Shown: positions 1-12,900 of the stretch, in pieces | How the letters are laid out: every line of letters starts with the position of its first letter | How positions within the stretch are numbered: the first letter of the stretch is position 1 | Source: Synanceia verrucosa | Taxonomy: Eukaryota; Chordata; Actinopteri; Perciformes; Synanceiidae | Reading direction: 5' to 3' | DNA: 64,000 nt | Assembly (NCBI GenBank): GCA_029721515.1 | Contig: CM056562.1 | Span: 8,172,767-8,236,766, forward strand | Program-made: the position numbers and the translations under genes | Notes under the pieces: model-generated | Seen by the model: the letters and a program-made list of their open reading frames with translations, nothing else | What the model was told of the DNA's origin: nothing | The model's database searches: none

Positions 1-859
1 CGCGCTGAGCACAGAGACACAATACAGAGGAAATCATGGAGTACTTTTTTATTAGGGTGAAAAATGAAAAAAAGGGGCTGGACTCCTGCCCCGAGACATT
101 TTGTGAGCATATTATTTTACAATGCTTTGATCAATTTGTCTGTCAAGCTGGCTGAGATGTGGGGGAGCAGGAAAAAAGCAATTTAGCTTGTGAGGTCCTC
201 AATAGAAATGTACTACAGGAGCCTGTGTATGACATGTTGCATTAGAATCTGAGTAGCCTTTATTGCCTGATAATGTCGCAAGGCAATGCTGATATCAATC
301 ACCCTTTAACAGCCAGTGATGTGTTTTATGAAAAGAAGAGGAAAAAAATAATAAGAATGCACGAAGCATTTCTTGGAAAATAATTGATTTAATTCTGAGC
401 TGAGGGATTTCTACTTTTAACAACATAAAAAAAAATATAGTGTTGGGTAAAAAACAGGCACAAAATGTGCTGGAAGCCAAAAAAATTGTTAAGAACAAGC
501 TCTTTGCACATGCTCCTATAGAAAACTGTAATTAATTTTACACGGATAAACATTCTCATTCTCTGTCTCATTTGCATATAGATATAAACAATATATTCGT
601 GCATCTGAATTCCCAGCACACTTGAGTCACGTGGAGTGCCTAAAATCCTAAGTGGCTAAAACCAAAAAAAAAAAAATTATCATTATACTTCCCAGGCCAT
701 AAATCCGCCTTTTTTCCTCTGACACAAAGCCTTATAAATCTGTGTCTGATTTTTCACGTTGCACATTGTTTTTAGTTAATGATTTTCATCTGTTTGTTGT
801 TGCTGTGATAGTGGGGAAATGTACCATATGCTCCGGCAAAAGACAAATGATTAGCAAAT

Positions 860-1190
860 GAAATTCCGGACAGCTGTCTGACTGAAAGCGTTTGGTTGAT
901 AGCATTCTGCTACCATAATTAGCTTAAGCTTTGGGTTAATTAACTTTCTACCTGGATATGCATAATAATAGCATTCTGCAGGAAGCCAAGGAGCTTCCAG
1001 TATATCAGCAGCAAAGGCTTGGGCGTTTTATTTTGTATTTCGCCTGCATATTTCAATTTCAAGAGGCGATTTAGCTCGGGAGCATCGTCAAATATTGTAG
1101 ATTTTACTCCCCAAGCCAGATAATTCTGAAACAATAGGGGCGTATTATGTGGCAGAAATGCCATTTCTGAATGTAATTAAAGCGGATGAA
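860..1190. promoter_or_regulatory. candidate conserved non-coding element in mgmt intron
   Basis: Non-repetitive AT-rich block with TAATTAGC at 916-923 and TTAATTAA at 936-943, plus an octamer-like ATGCATAAT just after. It resembles enhancers near developmental genes. The call rests on composition and motifs only; no alignment was possible. Confidence 0.3.
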
Positions 1191-4100
1191 AGCAATCACC
1201 GATTTTTAAATGCTTTTGTCTAGCACGAGGCCTACTTGTAAAAAAAATACCCATCAAGAGGAGAAAAGAGGCAAGAGAACCCCAAAGTCCTTATATAAGA
1301 GGCCTTTGAGATTGAAGTGAAGTACAACAGTAATTAGTCTTTTGTATGAATTTTGCCGGCCATGCACATGATTAGTTAAGCATATGAGGGGGACTGCAGG
1401 ACTGCATTTGGTCTTAAGGAGGAGGGTGTTAAAGTCTATTTATCACCAGTTATCCTCACAGCTTTCCATTATCACTGACAACACTGGATGGGGCCTGAGA
1501 GCAGCCTAATTGTTCTGAGGTGGAGTGTTTTTGTGTCAAAACCCGTCACCCCAGCCGCATTGGCATTCATAAGCAGCCAGACATTTTCCATCTATCTAGC
1601 CCTAATACCCAAGCTGTCACAACAGCTTTTACACACTACCAACGCTAGTGTGAAATATCTGAGGTGATGCATTTATCGTTTTTCTCACACTCATGTAGTG
1701 TTGTGAATCAATGTCCTGGTTCACGCTGAATAGCGGCATGGTAAATGTGCTCCCTGTGTGGGGCCTGTTTACATGATGTGCTCACACACCGGGAACCACA
1801 TCAACAACTTCTTTCTCCCCCCCCTCCCTGCTATAATGTCTCTCACCTCCTCTCCTACTTTCTCTAAATCTCTCTCTTGTATTTACTGTAACATAGCATT
1901 TTAATCAATTAACTGATATCTTGCTAGATAAATAGACACAACAGTAAATAAACTGTTTACAGTTGTAACTAAAATGCTTTGTCATGCAAACCGATCTGCT
2001 GAGACATTGAATGAAATCATCAATAAGGGGGTGGGCTTTTTGACGTGGTCCCTTTAGAAACGGTATGAATAATTCAACATGTAATGATATTCAGATCATT
2101 TTTTTTGTTCTATTTTTTGCAGCGGCCTTAGAATATTGTTTTGCATGCTGTGAAGTGCAGTACTCAGCTGCGTATTCATTAAGGTGCTGCTCCCACTGGC
2201 CCTTGGACCCATCTGTGCTCTGCGTTTATGCCTCCTCCATCTCTCGGGACCGTCCCAATCAGGCTGCATGTGCCATTTCCTGTGTAAACCAACACCTGTG
2301 TAACACACTACCTGTAAACCGCCCCCATGCAGGCGAGACGGCAACATTCACTCTGATGAAAATCTGCAAATGTTGTAGTTTCTAAAGCAAGAACCTCCAG
2401 GGTGAGGACAGGAGCCGAGCGAGAGTTACCCTTTGCTGTGGAGATGCAGCTAAAAGCAGCTCCTGCTGTTTTTTTCTCCCACTTCTTCTTTTTTTCCCCT
2501 TGCTAAGTTTTTTCCCGGTGCGAGGGGTTGCGCCGGTTTGTTTTAGAACTTGATTGGATTCTATATCTGCAACATGCAGCAGTGTACAGTGTGTGACATA
2601 CCGAGGCAATATGCAGAGAGATGATTCTGCTCTGACATCTTGGAGAGGAGTACGAGTCAATTATGCCCAAGTGTTGTTCTTGCTTATCTTCCTGCGGCAC
2701 CAAACAAGGATTTAGTCAAGGATTTAGGGGTGAGGGGGCGGTGGTGGGGATCATGGTAAGCGGTTCACAACAAAACACTCAAAACTCCTGGGAACGGGCA
2801 CTGATTTAAAAATAAATTACAGAAGACGAAGCGCTAACACTCAAGGGCCCTCAGCAGTGCTGGCGTACACAGGTGAAGATTAGCCTCCTCGCTAATCAGA
2901 GGAACAAGGCAGTAATTTGCTCTGAACACAGACAGTAATTAGGACTTGGTGACACTAGATTCCCATAATGCCTTTGTGCTTGACGTGGTCAAATTCTGAC
3001 AGAGGCTATCCATGCGGGGTCACTGTCCCTCCAGTCTCTCGGCCCTCTTCAGTGGAGGCTCTAAAAGGTCCCTGCAGTTACAGGGGATCCCTAATGTACT
3101 TTATGCCTCCCTCACTGGCTCCTTACCATTCGGGTAATTGGAATCTCTTACTATGGCACTTGAGAATAGAGGCTAAAAACACTATTTGAAACTGCTCAGT
3201 AGTCTGTTGTAGATAAACATTGCAGCGTCGGGGTGTGGATACACTACATAATGGAGTAAGAGTTAAGGCTCTGGTAATACATGCCTTCACTGACTCCTGT
3301 GGCTAGCCAGTTGGGAGAAGACCTAATTGTTGTGTGCTTTTGTTGCCTACTCTGCAGTATTTTACCACCACCTTTATGTATTGGATTGAGCGCTGCGGCC
3401 TCTTCGGTGGACATTCGCTAATAAGAGTTGTTGGATATCTAGAGAGCAGTTTATCCGGCTGAGTTGTTTTTATTTTGAAACGTCGGAGCACAAAACACGA
3501 ACCCCCCCACTCCAAATAGGAAGCATTCCTTACAGCTTACCACTCCAAAAGCTCTCGACTTTAGTGCGGCAGTAGCTAGATAGGCATCTGAATGATCTTC
3601 AAATGGTTGAACGAGCCGCATTGAGCAAGTGGCTTACAATTGTATCACAGCCTTTGGCTCAGAGACCATCAGGATCTTGACATTCATAGAGACATGCTGT
3701 ATTTTTTTCCCCTTTTTAGACAGTCATTTTAGGCTTTTTTCATGCTCTCTTGAGTCTTTGACGTCTCTGAGTTAAGTATCCGCGGCTATAAGGCTCGAGG
3801 AAAATATTGGACTGCTCTTGGCCTTTTTCTATTTCATCCTCTGACCCGCCATGTTACCCATGATCGGTGAAGGAGAACTCTGGCAGGCTGTGTCAAAAGT
3901 GACAGCCGATCGAGTTGGGATGAGCGCCATCACGCTTCACAGGATGGAGGCATGAGTTCTGAGTTTTTCCCTCTTTCTGTGCAATACACCATTACACCCT
4001 TCGCCAGATTCCTTTCAATTAGATCCTGTGGTTAACCTGTTTCATTCTTGCGTCTCAGGCTGATAGAAAAAGTCTTACTGAAGTCTTGTGCAACTATACA

Positions 4101-5243
4101 GATATGGAATATGCCAAAAGAAATTGACAAATTTCATGTCAGTTATTTTTTTTTTTGTTCCTTTGTCTCCTTTGATTGTTTCCTCCAGGATGAATGAAAT
4201 AACCTTCCAACATTCATATAAATGCTCAATTCATTCTTTATATTACAGTTGGAAAATAGGTAGAACTCCAAATGACTCCCACTTTACGCAGCAATGATTT
4301 ATGGTAATTGGAAATTGATTGTGACAGGAGCACAATATTAGAAATTTTCTGAAATCACAATCTTCTATCAAGGGAAATATTCTTTTTAGTGCGGCAGATC
4401 CTGGCTAGTTTGGAATTAGTTTCTTGTTTCCTTACCTGTGATGAAATAGTAAACGCCTGAAGGGCACTGGGGAAAAAAAATATGATTTTAACTAGTCAAA
4501 AGATAATAAATAACAATTTTACCTGGACCGAATTTGAATTGTTTATTCAAACTTGTTTAACACAGTTATCGAAATACTGTTTATAGTCACTACTGATTAT
4601 AGTTTTTGTTTTTATACAGGAAATGGCAAGTCCTTTAAGACAATATAAAGATTTTCTTTTTTTTAATATTGTACAACATTTATCGGCCATCTCTAATCTC
4701 TCATTTGAAGTTTCTAATGTGCCAGTCTGGACACTGTAGCGATCATATGATGCAGCTTGATTTGTAATTCATTGAAGCGGCTGGAAATGTTGCCAGAGCA
4801 CAGGAGCTACATCTCCACTGCCCACATGCTCTTTAAAAACAATCCCCCATTGCACCTCGAGGTGACAGACTTCAGCTCGACTGATGTTGTTCCACTTTTA
4901 TTTATTTCTTTTTTTGGTGTTGTTTACCGGCCATAACATGTACTGCATTGCATTAACTTTTACTACTGTCAATGTTGTATCACTCAAAACACGCTTTGAA
5001 GCGGGTGCATCCGTAACCGAAGGGGGCTGAGGGGAAAGGAAAATTAGCCACGGTGACAAGTCTGAAGTGTGAGCTGGAGGTCAAAGGTGTCGAGCCTTAA
5101 GCAAAGGTGCTCTAGCCTTTGTCCGGTAGATTGTAAGGGCCTGCGGGTCCAACAGGAACATTTCCACACACAATATCCCCGAGCTGTCAGTGTGCAGCGG
5201 CTGGAACATCCTCTCAGAGAGAAAGAGGGGCTGTGGAGGGGTA

Positions 5244-5265
5244 GAGGAGGAGGAGGAGGAGGAGG
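5244..5265 (+). repeat. (GGA)n purine tract
   Basis: Seven or so GGA/GAG units inside a strongly purine-rich segment (about 5205-5460). This tract accounts for the proline/serine-rich open frames on the opposite strand, which are not genes. Confidence 0.85.
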
Positions 5266-6762
5266 CGCGCTGGGGTGGAGGGGAACAGTGGCCTGAAGAT
5301 CCTTGCAGAGAGAAAGAGAGGTGGGGGGATGGTGGGTGTAGGTGGTGGGGAGCCAAAAGAGCTGGAGTGGGAGGATAGAGAAATAGAGAGGGGGAAATGA
5401 GGAGGGAGAGCTGGGAGGAAGAGGGAGGGGAGGGGATAGAAAGGAGAGACAATGACAAGTAGGGGCTGGCTGGGCACTCACCCATGCCGACAGAGATTGC
5501 CATGAGCCATGGCCATTGTTTGAGCGGGTCTCAGCACTGGGCCTGCCGGTGGGTTTCCAGAGTTTTCACCACTCAACTATAAACTGCTGTGCGGTTTATT
5601 TAGAAATGAGAGTATTTACACCTTTTTACTGTATTTACACCCACTGTTAAACGGCACCCAGGAGATTTCCATTGCACGGCCACAAACTAGCAGGAAAGAG
5701 CGGGGCTCCTTGAAAACTGACCCGCTCAGTCATAACACCCCAGTAAACCTCGGCTTCACATGTCCAATATAAAACGCTGCTCAAACTGTGACCTGCACAA
5801 GTGTAAAAAACACTTTAGGGCCGCGTTGCTGCGGCGGGCAGGAGAGAGACGGTCTGTGTTTAACAAAGTAAATGTCTATTATTAATACCGTACAGGATAA
5901 GCCAATTTTGAAAAAAGGGGGCACTTAAATGGCGATATTATTTATTTATAAGTTCTGTACACCAGTTAATGGAATTGGCGGCCTGCTTTAGATCCACAAC
6001 ACAGCTTGAGGTCCACTTTGCAGTAATGCACATGCTAAGAGAGGACCTTCCCAGTAGGGTCTTTAAGTGTCAAATATGGGTCAGTCTGCCTGCATTGACC
6101 TGGGGGGTGGTCAGCAGCGCAGAGAAATTCAGCTGTTAAGTGATGCCAACTCAACCATCGGCAAATTCCTCCAAGCATCTACTCATGCTAAGATGCACGT
6201 CCAAGTGCAGCGCTTTGCTGGCCAGCACCGCTCTGGCCAAAAAAATCCATTTATTCTTGTCATGAACTATAAACTAGACCCAAGCAGAGTTGAAACCATT
6301 GTTAACGCTGTACTCTTAACTTTTTTTCCCCATAAAACAGCTGCAAGACTTTTGAAAAGTGTTTCTGCTTCCTTAAAGCTGTTTGAAATAAACTGTTAGC
6401 GCCGTTCCTCGTGACCTGACAATGTTTTGTTTCATGCTCTATCATGCCGCACTTCATATAAATATATTTTCATCTACTGTAAGAAACTTCTGGATTACAG
6501 CCTTTGTATTTTTTCTGTCTTGCCCAGCTCTAATATTTGTGACAATCTATTGAAATGTAGAACTTCACATTTTAAACACGTCCTGATCAACAACTTTAGT
6601 TTCACTGAGAGAACGATGCCATCTTGCATCTGTGTCACCCTCCCTGGCATGCTATTACACTCTTGTGACATATTTTAGCATTGTTCAACCCAAGAATTGT
6701 GCATGATGATTGCTCCTCTGATCCCCACCTCAACTCCCCATCCTGCCTTATATCCCTCACAG

Positions 6763-6923
6763 GAGCAGTGAGGCCCCCCTGAGCTGTGTGGTCAACGATA
6801 GCCTGGCGGAAACGAGCCCCGAGTTGCGGCGTTGCGTCGAATGGCTCCAGGCGTACTTCAGTGAGCCACGGACCACTGGGAGCCTCCCGTTCCCCGCCTT
6901 TCACCACCCCGCCCTGCAAGGAG
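6763..6923 (+). CDS. mgmt: mgmt coding exon (residues about 38-91, human numbering)
   Basis: Acceptor TATCCCTCACAG ends at 6762; donor is GGAG/GTCTGT, a weak but GT donor, at 6924. The exon starts and ends within a codon (1 + 53 codons + 1). It encodes the end of the N-terminal domain: CVEWLQAYF aligns with human CTAWLNAYF, and FPAFHHPAL with VPALHHPVF, which carries the zinc-ligand histidine. The junction codon with the next exon is G/AT (Asp). The N-terminal half of the exon is divergent, as it is between vertebrates generally. Confidence 0.93.
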
Positions 6924-9900
6924 GTCTGTCATGGATAAATATTTGCAGAGCCATGACTGGGATCAGGCTTTCACTCTTAATTGTCAGTTACATCACTTAC
7001 ACTCACTGGCTCACTGTGTTATAATGAAGTATTTTATGGCTGAGAGAGAGCGAGGGAGCGAGAGCAGAGGAAGAGCGAGCGAGTGGGTGAGCGAAAGGAG
7101 AGAGAACAGAACACAGAGCTGTAACTTGGTTCAGTAATCTGTGGCAGCTCTTACCACGCGTGTTAGTCTTGGCAAGCTTTTCCATGATTCTTGGCACATT
7201 CTTTGAAACTGATCGAATTCCACTCTTGACATTTTCAGACAGGAAGCTTTTTTTTTCAATAACAACATGTGAATGATGGTAAAGTTTGAATGAGCTTATT
7301 GTTGCCCTGACCAGTCACCTAGGGCGAGTAAAAATTAAATTGCCCCCTGCCAAAAATATGGGCAATTAGTGTCCTTTCAACTGGTAGTTGTGACTGCAGA
7401 GTGAATGATTGAGGGCGCTGAGGAAAAAAAAAAAAACAGCACAACAACTAGGAATTAATTATGCCTAGCGCTTTTGTTTTCAAGGAAACAAACAGCACCG
7501 CTCGCAAGCCTGACAACTCACTTTTGAAATCGCAAACTTATCGCGCTCGTGCTGTTTCTCAAAAACAATTACAGGCCATTTCTTTGTCACACTGGAGATG
7601 CTCGTTGCATTTTAACTTAAAGATTTTCAGAAATGCTCATTTAGACCCAGAAGCACACCCACACAGGAAGGGAAAGAAAATAACTCTTAATATATGCGTT
7701 TAACAATTGTGCCTCTCTTCCCCTGCAATCAGGCCTTAGTTGCTCTCTAATTTCATGCAGATCTGCAGTGCTTGAGTGATGGCATTTTCAATGAGCAGGT
7801 ACTCCGTCGAGACCCTGTATACAGCTATGAGTCCCACGCTCCCGCAAAGGCAATGCAGAAATACATCAGGACCAATTACGATATCAACTTTCAGTGTGAT
7901 TCCCTTCGCCACCAAGTGCTTGTGTACCAGCCCCGGGCTCTTTCAAATCGCATCTCATCTGAAGTCTTTGGGGTTTTAATTAAATTTCAGGATAGATGGA
8001 ATTCTTCATTAGTACCTGATCTGAATAGGTGATTGTGCTGTGTTCCACCTCTCTCCCTCGACTGTTGTTTTGGGGCTCAGTAAATACAGGGTTTAGGCTC
8101 GGATTGCTCTCAGTAGTCAGAACCATAGGCCATGCCAGTATAAAAAATGTTAAATGTGAGCATCAAGAGTATTTGTCTTTTGAGAGGGGGAAATGGAAGG
8201 TTTCTTCTTTTCTGCTTGTTAATTCACAAATATTAAGGATTAGATTTTGCCTTACTGCTTTACAAATTCATACTTGATCTAGTCATGCAGCCGCTGCTGC
8301 CTGCCTGCCTGTCTGCCTGCCTGGGAAAAAAATACAAGTTTAATCAGGTCATTACAATCTGTGACAACCAACTTTTGTTTGCTCAGTTTATCTTGTGGGA
8401 GAAGCTGAATGCGACAGTGCTCTTGCAGTACTTGTCATGTAATATTGAGTTGTGACCTTCACTTGAAGCGTTGCCATGTTTATTTACACATTCCTGACAA
8501 AACAAGCCACTTTTCATATTAGTTGTCACGATATACCTGAGCAACAGAGGTGACATGAAAGGAGACGGCGAGGTGCAGCTTTTCTGTACCGTCTGACTGA
8601 TTGTCATGTGCGACATCACACGCAAGTTCAGTCATAGGAAGGGAGAGGGATGGTGAGTGCGTGCATGTGTGTTTGTGCGTTCGTGCGCCCCCCCCCCCTT
8701 TCAGAAAAACACAGACGCCATCACGGCTTCTTAAAACGATGCATATTCTTATCTCATTAATTATACATCCATATGTAACAGACGAGAGGATCTTAGTCTC
8801 TGTAAGCGGCACAGGGAATATGCAGGGTGGGGGCAAAAGGGGGGAAGGGCGCTCTTCAAAGCCCAAATGACTGTGTTCCTGCAGGAGGCTGAACCTCCCC
8901 CTGTGCACAGCACAGGGCGAGATGAGACGCTCACCAGGACTCGCCCCTGTGATGTGGAGAGGAATTAGGGAAATGAACGTTTTCAGAATATCGAATAATC
9001 AGAGAATCATCAGCACCCCGTCAGCCTTCAAAAGTATGGATCCCTCCAGACTCGAGAGACACTTTGACTGGGAGTCAAAGTCTTCCCTCCCATTAGACAC
9101 AAAGGATAATGAGGGAGCTGCATTTCTACTATTGTCTTTTTATTGTCACTGCCATGTAGGAGGTGACTGTCAGCTGATAGTCATCTACCCCAAAATCTAT
9201 CATTAGCTGGCCTGACAGAGCTCAGTTTATTGTTTTTTATATATTTTTCAAATATTTTTCAAATTGCTCTCATATACAAAATTATGAGCTCATCAATCAT
9301 ATATGTCAATACCTTCATAATCACTAGATTGGTTCGATTTTTTCCAGGTCAATCCGTCTCTGCCTCCACAGTGGCCCTATCACCTGGCTTCATGCTAGGT
9401 AATGGCCTGTGACATAATTATAGGATGTCTGTAAACATGTATGTGGTTCCTCTCAACTTTTATTTAAACAATTGACATCACTGCACCCCGATCTAAAGAG
9501 GGTCCTGACCCCAGACACAGCGTATTAGGCTCTTTTATGAAGTATGGGGCTAGGGGACTGCTCTCCAAATCATTGCTGGTCACCTCGAGTGACCCGCATG
9601 GAAGTCTCTGTCACTAACACTGATGAGGGCAAAGTTCTTTAACCTCTGATAGCGGCAGAGTAAAGCACGGACACTTTGTCCTGAACTGTTGGAGAAGAAA
9701 ATCTTCCAGGAAGAAACAGCTACCATGGAATCAGAAAAGGCGTAAACAGCTCCTTGTTGCTTGGCCTGCTCGTAGGCGAAAAAGTGCTCGTCTGCTGGCG
9801 TGACTTTGGTTGTTTGTCAATAACGTTCGCATCAGCGGGGATTTATCACAGCCTCAGTCTGGGCAAGTTGTCATCTACCCACCAGGTGACAAAGCGACAT

Positions 9901-12900
9901 CACTGTGTACCACACACATCATCATGTGGCCAAATCCGAGCTTTACGAGGGAGAATAATGCATAAAGGAAATTTCAGGGGTGTATCTTACCTCCTCATAA
10001 CATTAAGTCTGTCTGCGTAAGAGCCCGTCATCTCGTTGACAGCGTGATTATTACCTGAAAAATTATTAAACAGTACCTACGGGCCTTGTTCAAGACAAAG
10101 AACTCACATGGGTGCGCATCAATCAAATATATCCCCTTTAGGTTTTACACTTATTCCCCCCAGTTTAGGCAAATTGCCTTGTTCGCGTGTGCTTTGTGTA
10201 GCGGAGAGTGACTATAAGGTAGCAGAGGGAGCCTGGGGAGCAAAGGATGTTCACTCTGTAGAAGAGAGACAGGGGTGTGACATGTTTTCACACAATGCCA
10301 ATTTAGAGGGATTTCTCATAGATCACTTGTCATGTGCTCTCTTAGACCATATAAATGAGAGAGAATGGGAGATCACTAATTGAATTTTCATGACTGAGTA
10401 CATGTATGTACTAGAGGAACTTCACCCCCTTCTTGATAACGAGACTATTGTTCCCCATCTTGTTTTCTGTGCAAAAAAAAAAAAAAAAGTGTTGTTCACT
10501 GGCACCACAAGCTCACTGCATCAAGGTCTCAGGGTTTCGACATGCTTCAAATACGTTTTCCCCTTTTTCTCCAGCAATCTGAGCTCGACAAACATGCCTC
10601 TCAGTCACTGCCTGGTAATCCAGAAAAAAAGATAATGCTAGTGCTAAAGTGCTAATGAAATCAAAGCCGTTAATGTGGTCGGTTAAGCTGCAGATGATTT
10701 GAAGAATTCCACCATTTAAGTGAAGATGATATAATGAATCTACTCTGAATAGAAAGCAATTAAAAGGACAAATTGGTCTGATTAACCTCAAAGTCATCCC
10801 GCCGCCACAAATGGCGTGCAACATTCAAATTATTATTATTAAAAATCTGGAGCAGATTTGCAGTCTTTTTGGCCTCTCTTAATCCTTTTAAATGAAGGAG
10901 CAAACTTTTTTAATTTTAGCTGTGACCTTTCCAATGCATAACCTAGATTTTTCTGCTGTGGAAATAATTTTCTTACATCGGCTTCTGTAGCATGTTAATG
11001 CTAGTTCTAAGGTCAAATTGAGGGACTTCCATGTATTTAGTTGTTTAATGAGGACTGTAAAGAAAGAGAGAGTGTCCTCTAATGGACCTCAAAAATATGG
11101 TCGGACATGATAAGATAAGATGAGATAAAACTTTCTTTAATCCCAAAGGAAATTCTTGAATGATGGGAAACCAATTTAATGGATCAAAATGAAGTGATGT
11201 CTCTTTTGATTTGAATTGAAAACAATATCAGCGCTGTGCTGTGCTGTTGTCATCAGCCTCTCTGATGGACGTCTGATTAAGTGAGGAACTCCCTCTTCCT
11301 CTGTTCTCTCCGTCTTGTGTCCCGCTCTTCCTCCTTGTCCTCCCCACTCTGTGGTGAAGATGCGTTCACCACGCGCGTGTTGCAGGTACTTCTGAAGGAC
11401 GTGAAGTTTGGAGAGACGGTGTCGTACAAGCGCCTCGCTGAGATGGCAGGAAACCCCAGAGCGGCGCGGGCGGTAGGAGGGGCCATGAGGAAGAACCCGG
11501 TGAGTGTGACGTGACACTGATTGACAGGCTTCTCTCTCCTGGATTTGTTTACGTTATTAGTGATATTATTAGTTTTCAATAACTTGATGAACCTGCCTGG
11601 TAGAAGCTGCCCACAGTCAGAAGTTAATTACTTATTTTAAGTTGTAAACAAGGAATTTGACAAGTAGCACTGGAGACAGCATGACATCCGTTACAATATT
11701 TAATGTAGAGCTCCAACAATTATCTTGATTAATTGATTCTAATAATCTGGTAATCCTTGAGTCACTTCCTTGGTTTAAGCTTCTGAAATATGAAGCTGCA
11801 CTTCTTTTCTCAGATTTATCTAATTGTAAACAGAATATATTTTGGCTCTGGACAGTTGGTTGCAAAAAACAAGACATTTGAAACCCTCATATTGGAAGCA
11901 TTGATGGATATTTGTCACTGTTTTCTGATATTTCATAGATGATTATTTGAGAGAATAATCAGCAGATTAATTGATAATCAAACAGTAAGTGTTCAGTTTT
12001 TGGCTCTAATTATTCTTAAATGTAATTTGGACTGAAATCAAAAACATGACTTTTTATATCAATGCTGAGCTGTAGGATTGAAATGAGTTTATAAATATAA
12101 AACATGAATAGTTGTGATTTGTAATATATTCTGTAGGTACATTAAAATACTAATTTATTGCTACATGATTTTTAGTCCAACTTGACTTTTCCTTGAAAAT
12201 AAGTTTTTAAAAATCTTTGTGATGCAGGATACACAATCTAAACTTGTAGGTGTGTGTTCAAATATGAGCAACAGCGAAATAAAACGCCTCCCTACGAGAG
12301 CGGCGGAGAAGTAAAAGTCTACCTACAGCACAATTTTTAAGCCCACACCTTTTGTTCCCGTTCTCTCAAGTCTTTGCTGTAGATGTTCGCCGCAAATCTC
12401 CCGATTCTTGTAGGAAACCTGGCCCGCACCGCTTCGCCCATGAATCCACTGTGTACAAAATGGAGGGCTAGAGGGCAAGTGGTGTGTCTTCTTTTGATCA
12501 AACCCTTTGATCAAAGCCCGTTTAGCTCTGCCCATGTAGTGCTGTGGGCACCACCGGTGTGCTCTGTGAGGCAGAGAAAATGCAGCCAGTGAGATGCTTT
12601 CCCTCACATGTGCAGTGAAATAGCTTGTGAACCTCATCTTAGCGCTGCCGTCTTCCTCGACATTGTTTCTATCGTTAAAGCAGGTAGAAATTTACAATAA
12701 CATTCAAACAATTTGAAACAGAACAAAAAAGCAAAAATAATCCCCAAAAATAGCATATGTGTGTTTTTCTAGTTTCTCCATGTGCCTTATGTATTGCGTT
12801 AGCCAGCAGCGTTGCTTTTGGATGACTGTATAATGCCTCTCAGTCTCACATTTTACACACATTTCCGTCCTTTGGTCGGGGAGGCTGGGAGCCCTGAGCC

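Larger units (their letters stand above)
1..6762 (+). other. mgmt: mgmt intron (upstream of first visible coding exon), non-coding
   Basis: The acceptor at 6761-6762 follows a pyrimidine-rich stretch. No exon matching the N-terminal MGMT domain (LGKLELSGC-like) was found here, so this is presumably the 3' part of a long intron. It holds AT-rich, homeodomain-motif-bearing sequence at about 860-1190, a (GGA)n purine tract near 5244-5265 inside a wider purine-rich region (5205-5460), and otherwise unremarkable single-copy-looking DNA. The open frames here have no recognisable homology. Confidence 0.75.
6924..11359 (+). other. mgmt: mgmt intron, non-coding
   Basis: The intron lies between confident exons. 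It contains a CTGC-type short tandem repeat at 8297-8323, a C-run near 8690, AT-rich single-copy-looking blocks at about 7440-7700, 9750-10080 and 10640-10960 that could be regulatory, and a degraded retroelement tail at 11108-11160. No additional exon is supported. Confidence 0.8.

Noticed and set aside
5044..5503. Pro/Ser-rich open frames of 140-145 codons on - strand
   Set aside because: Translation of the (GGA)n purine-rich region.
6067..6399. 110-codon open frame on + strand upstream of the mgmt exon
   Set aside because: No similarity to the MGMT N-terminal domain or any family I know; it starts shortly after unremarkable DNA and has no supporting signals.
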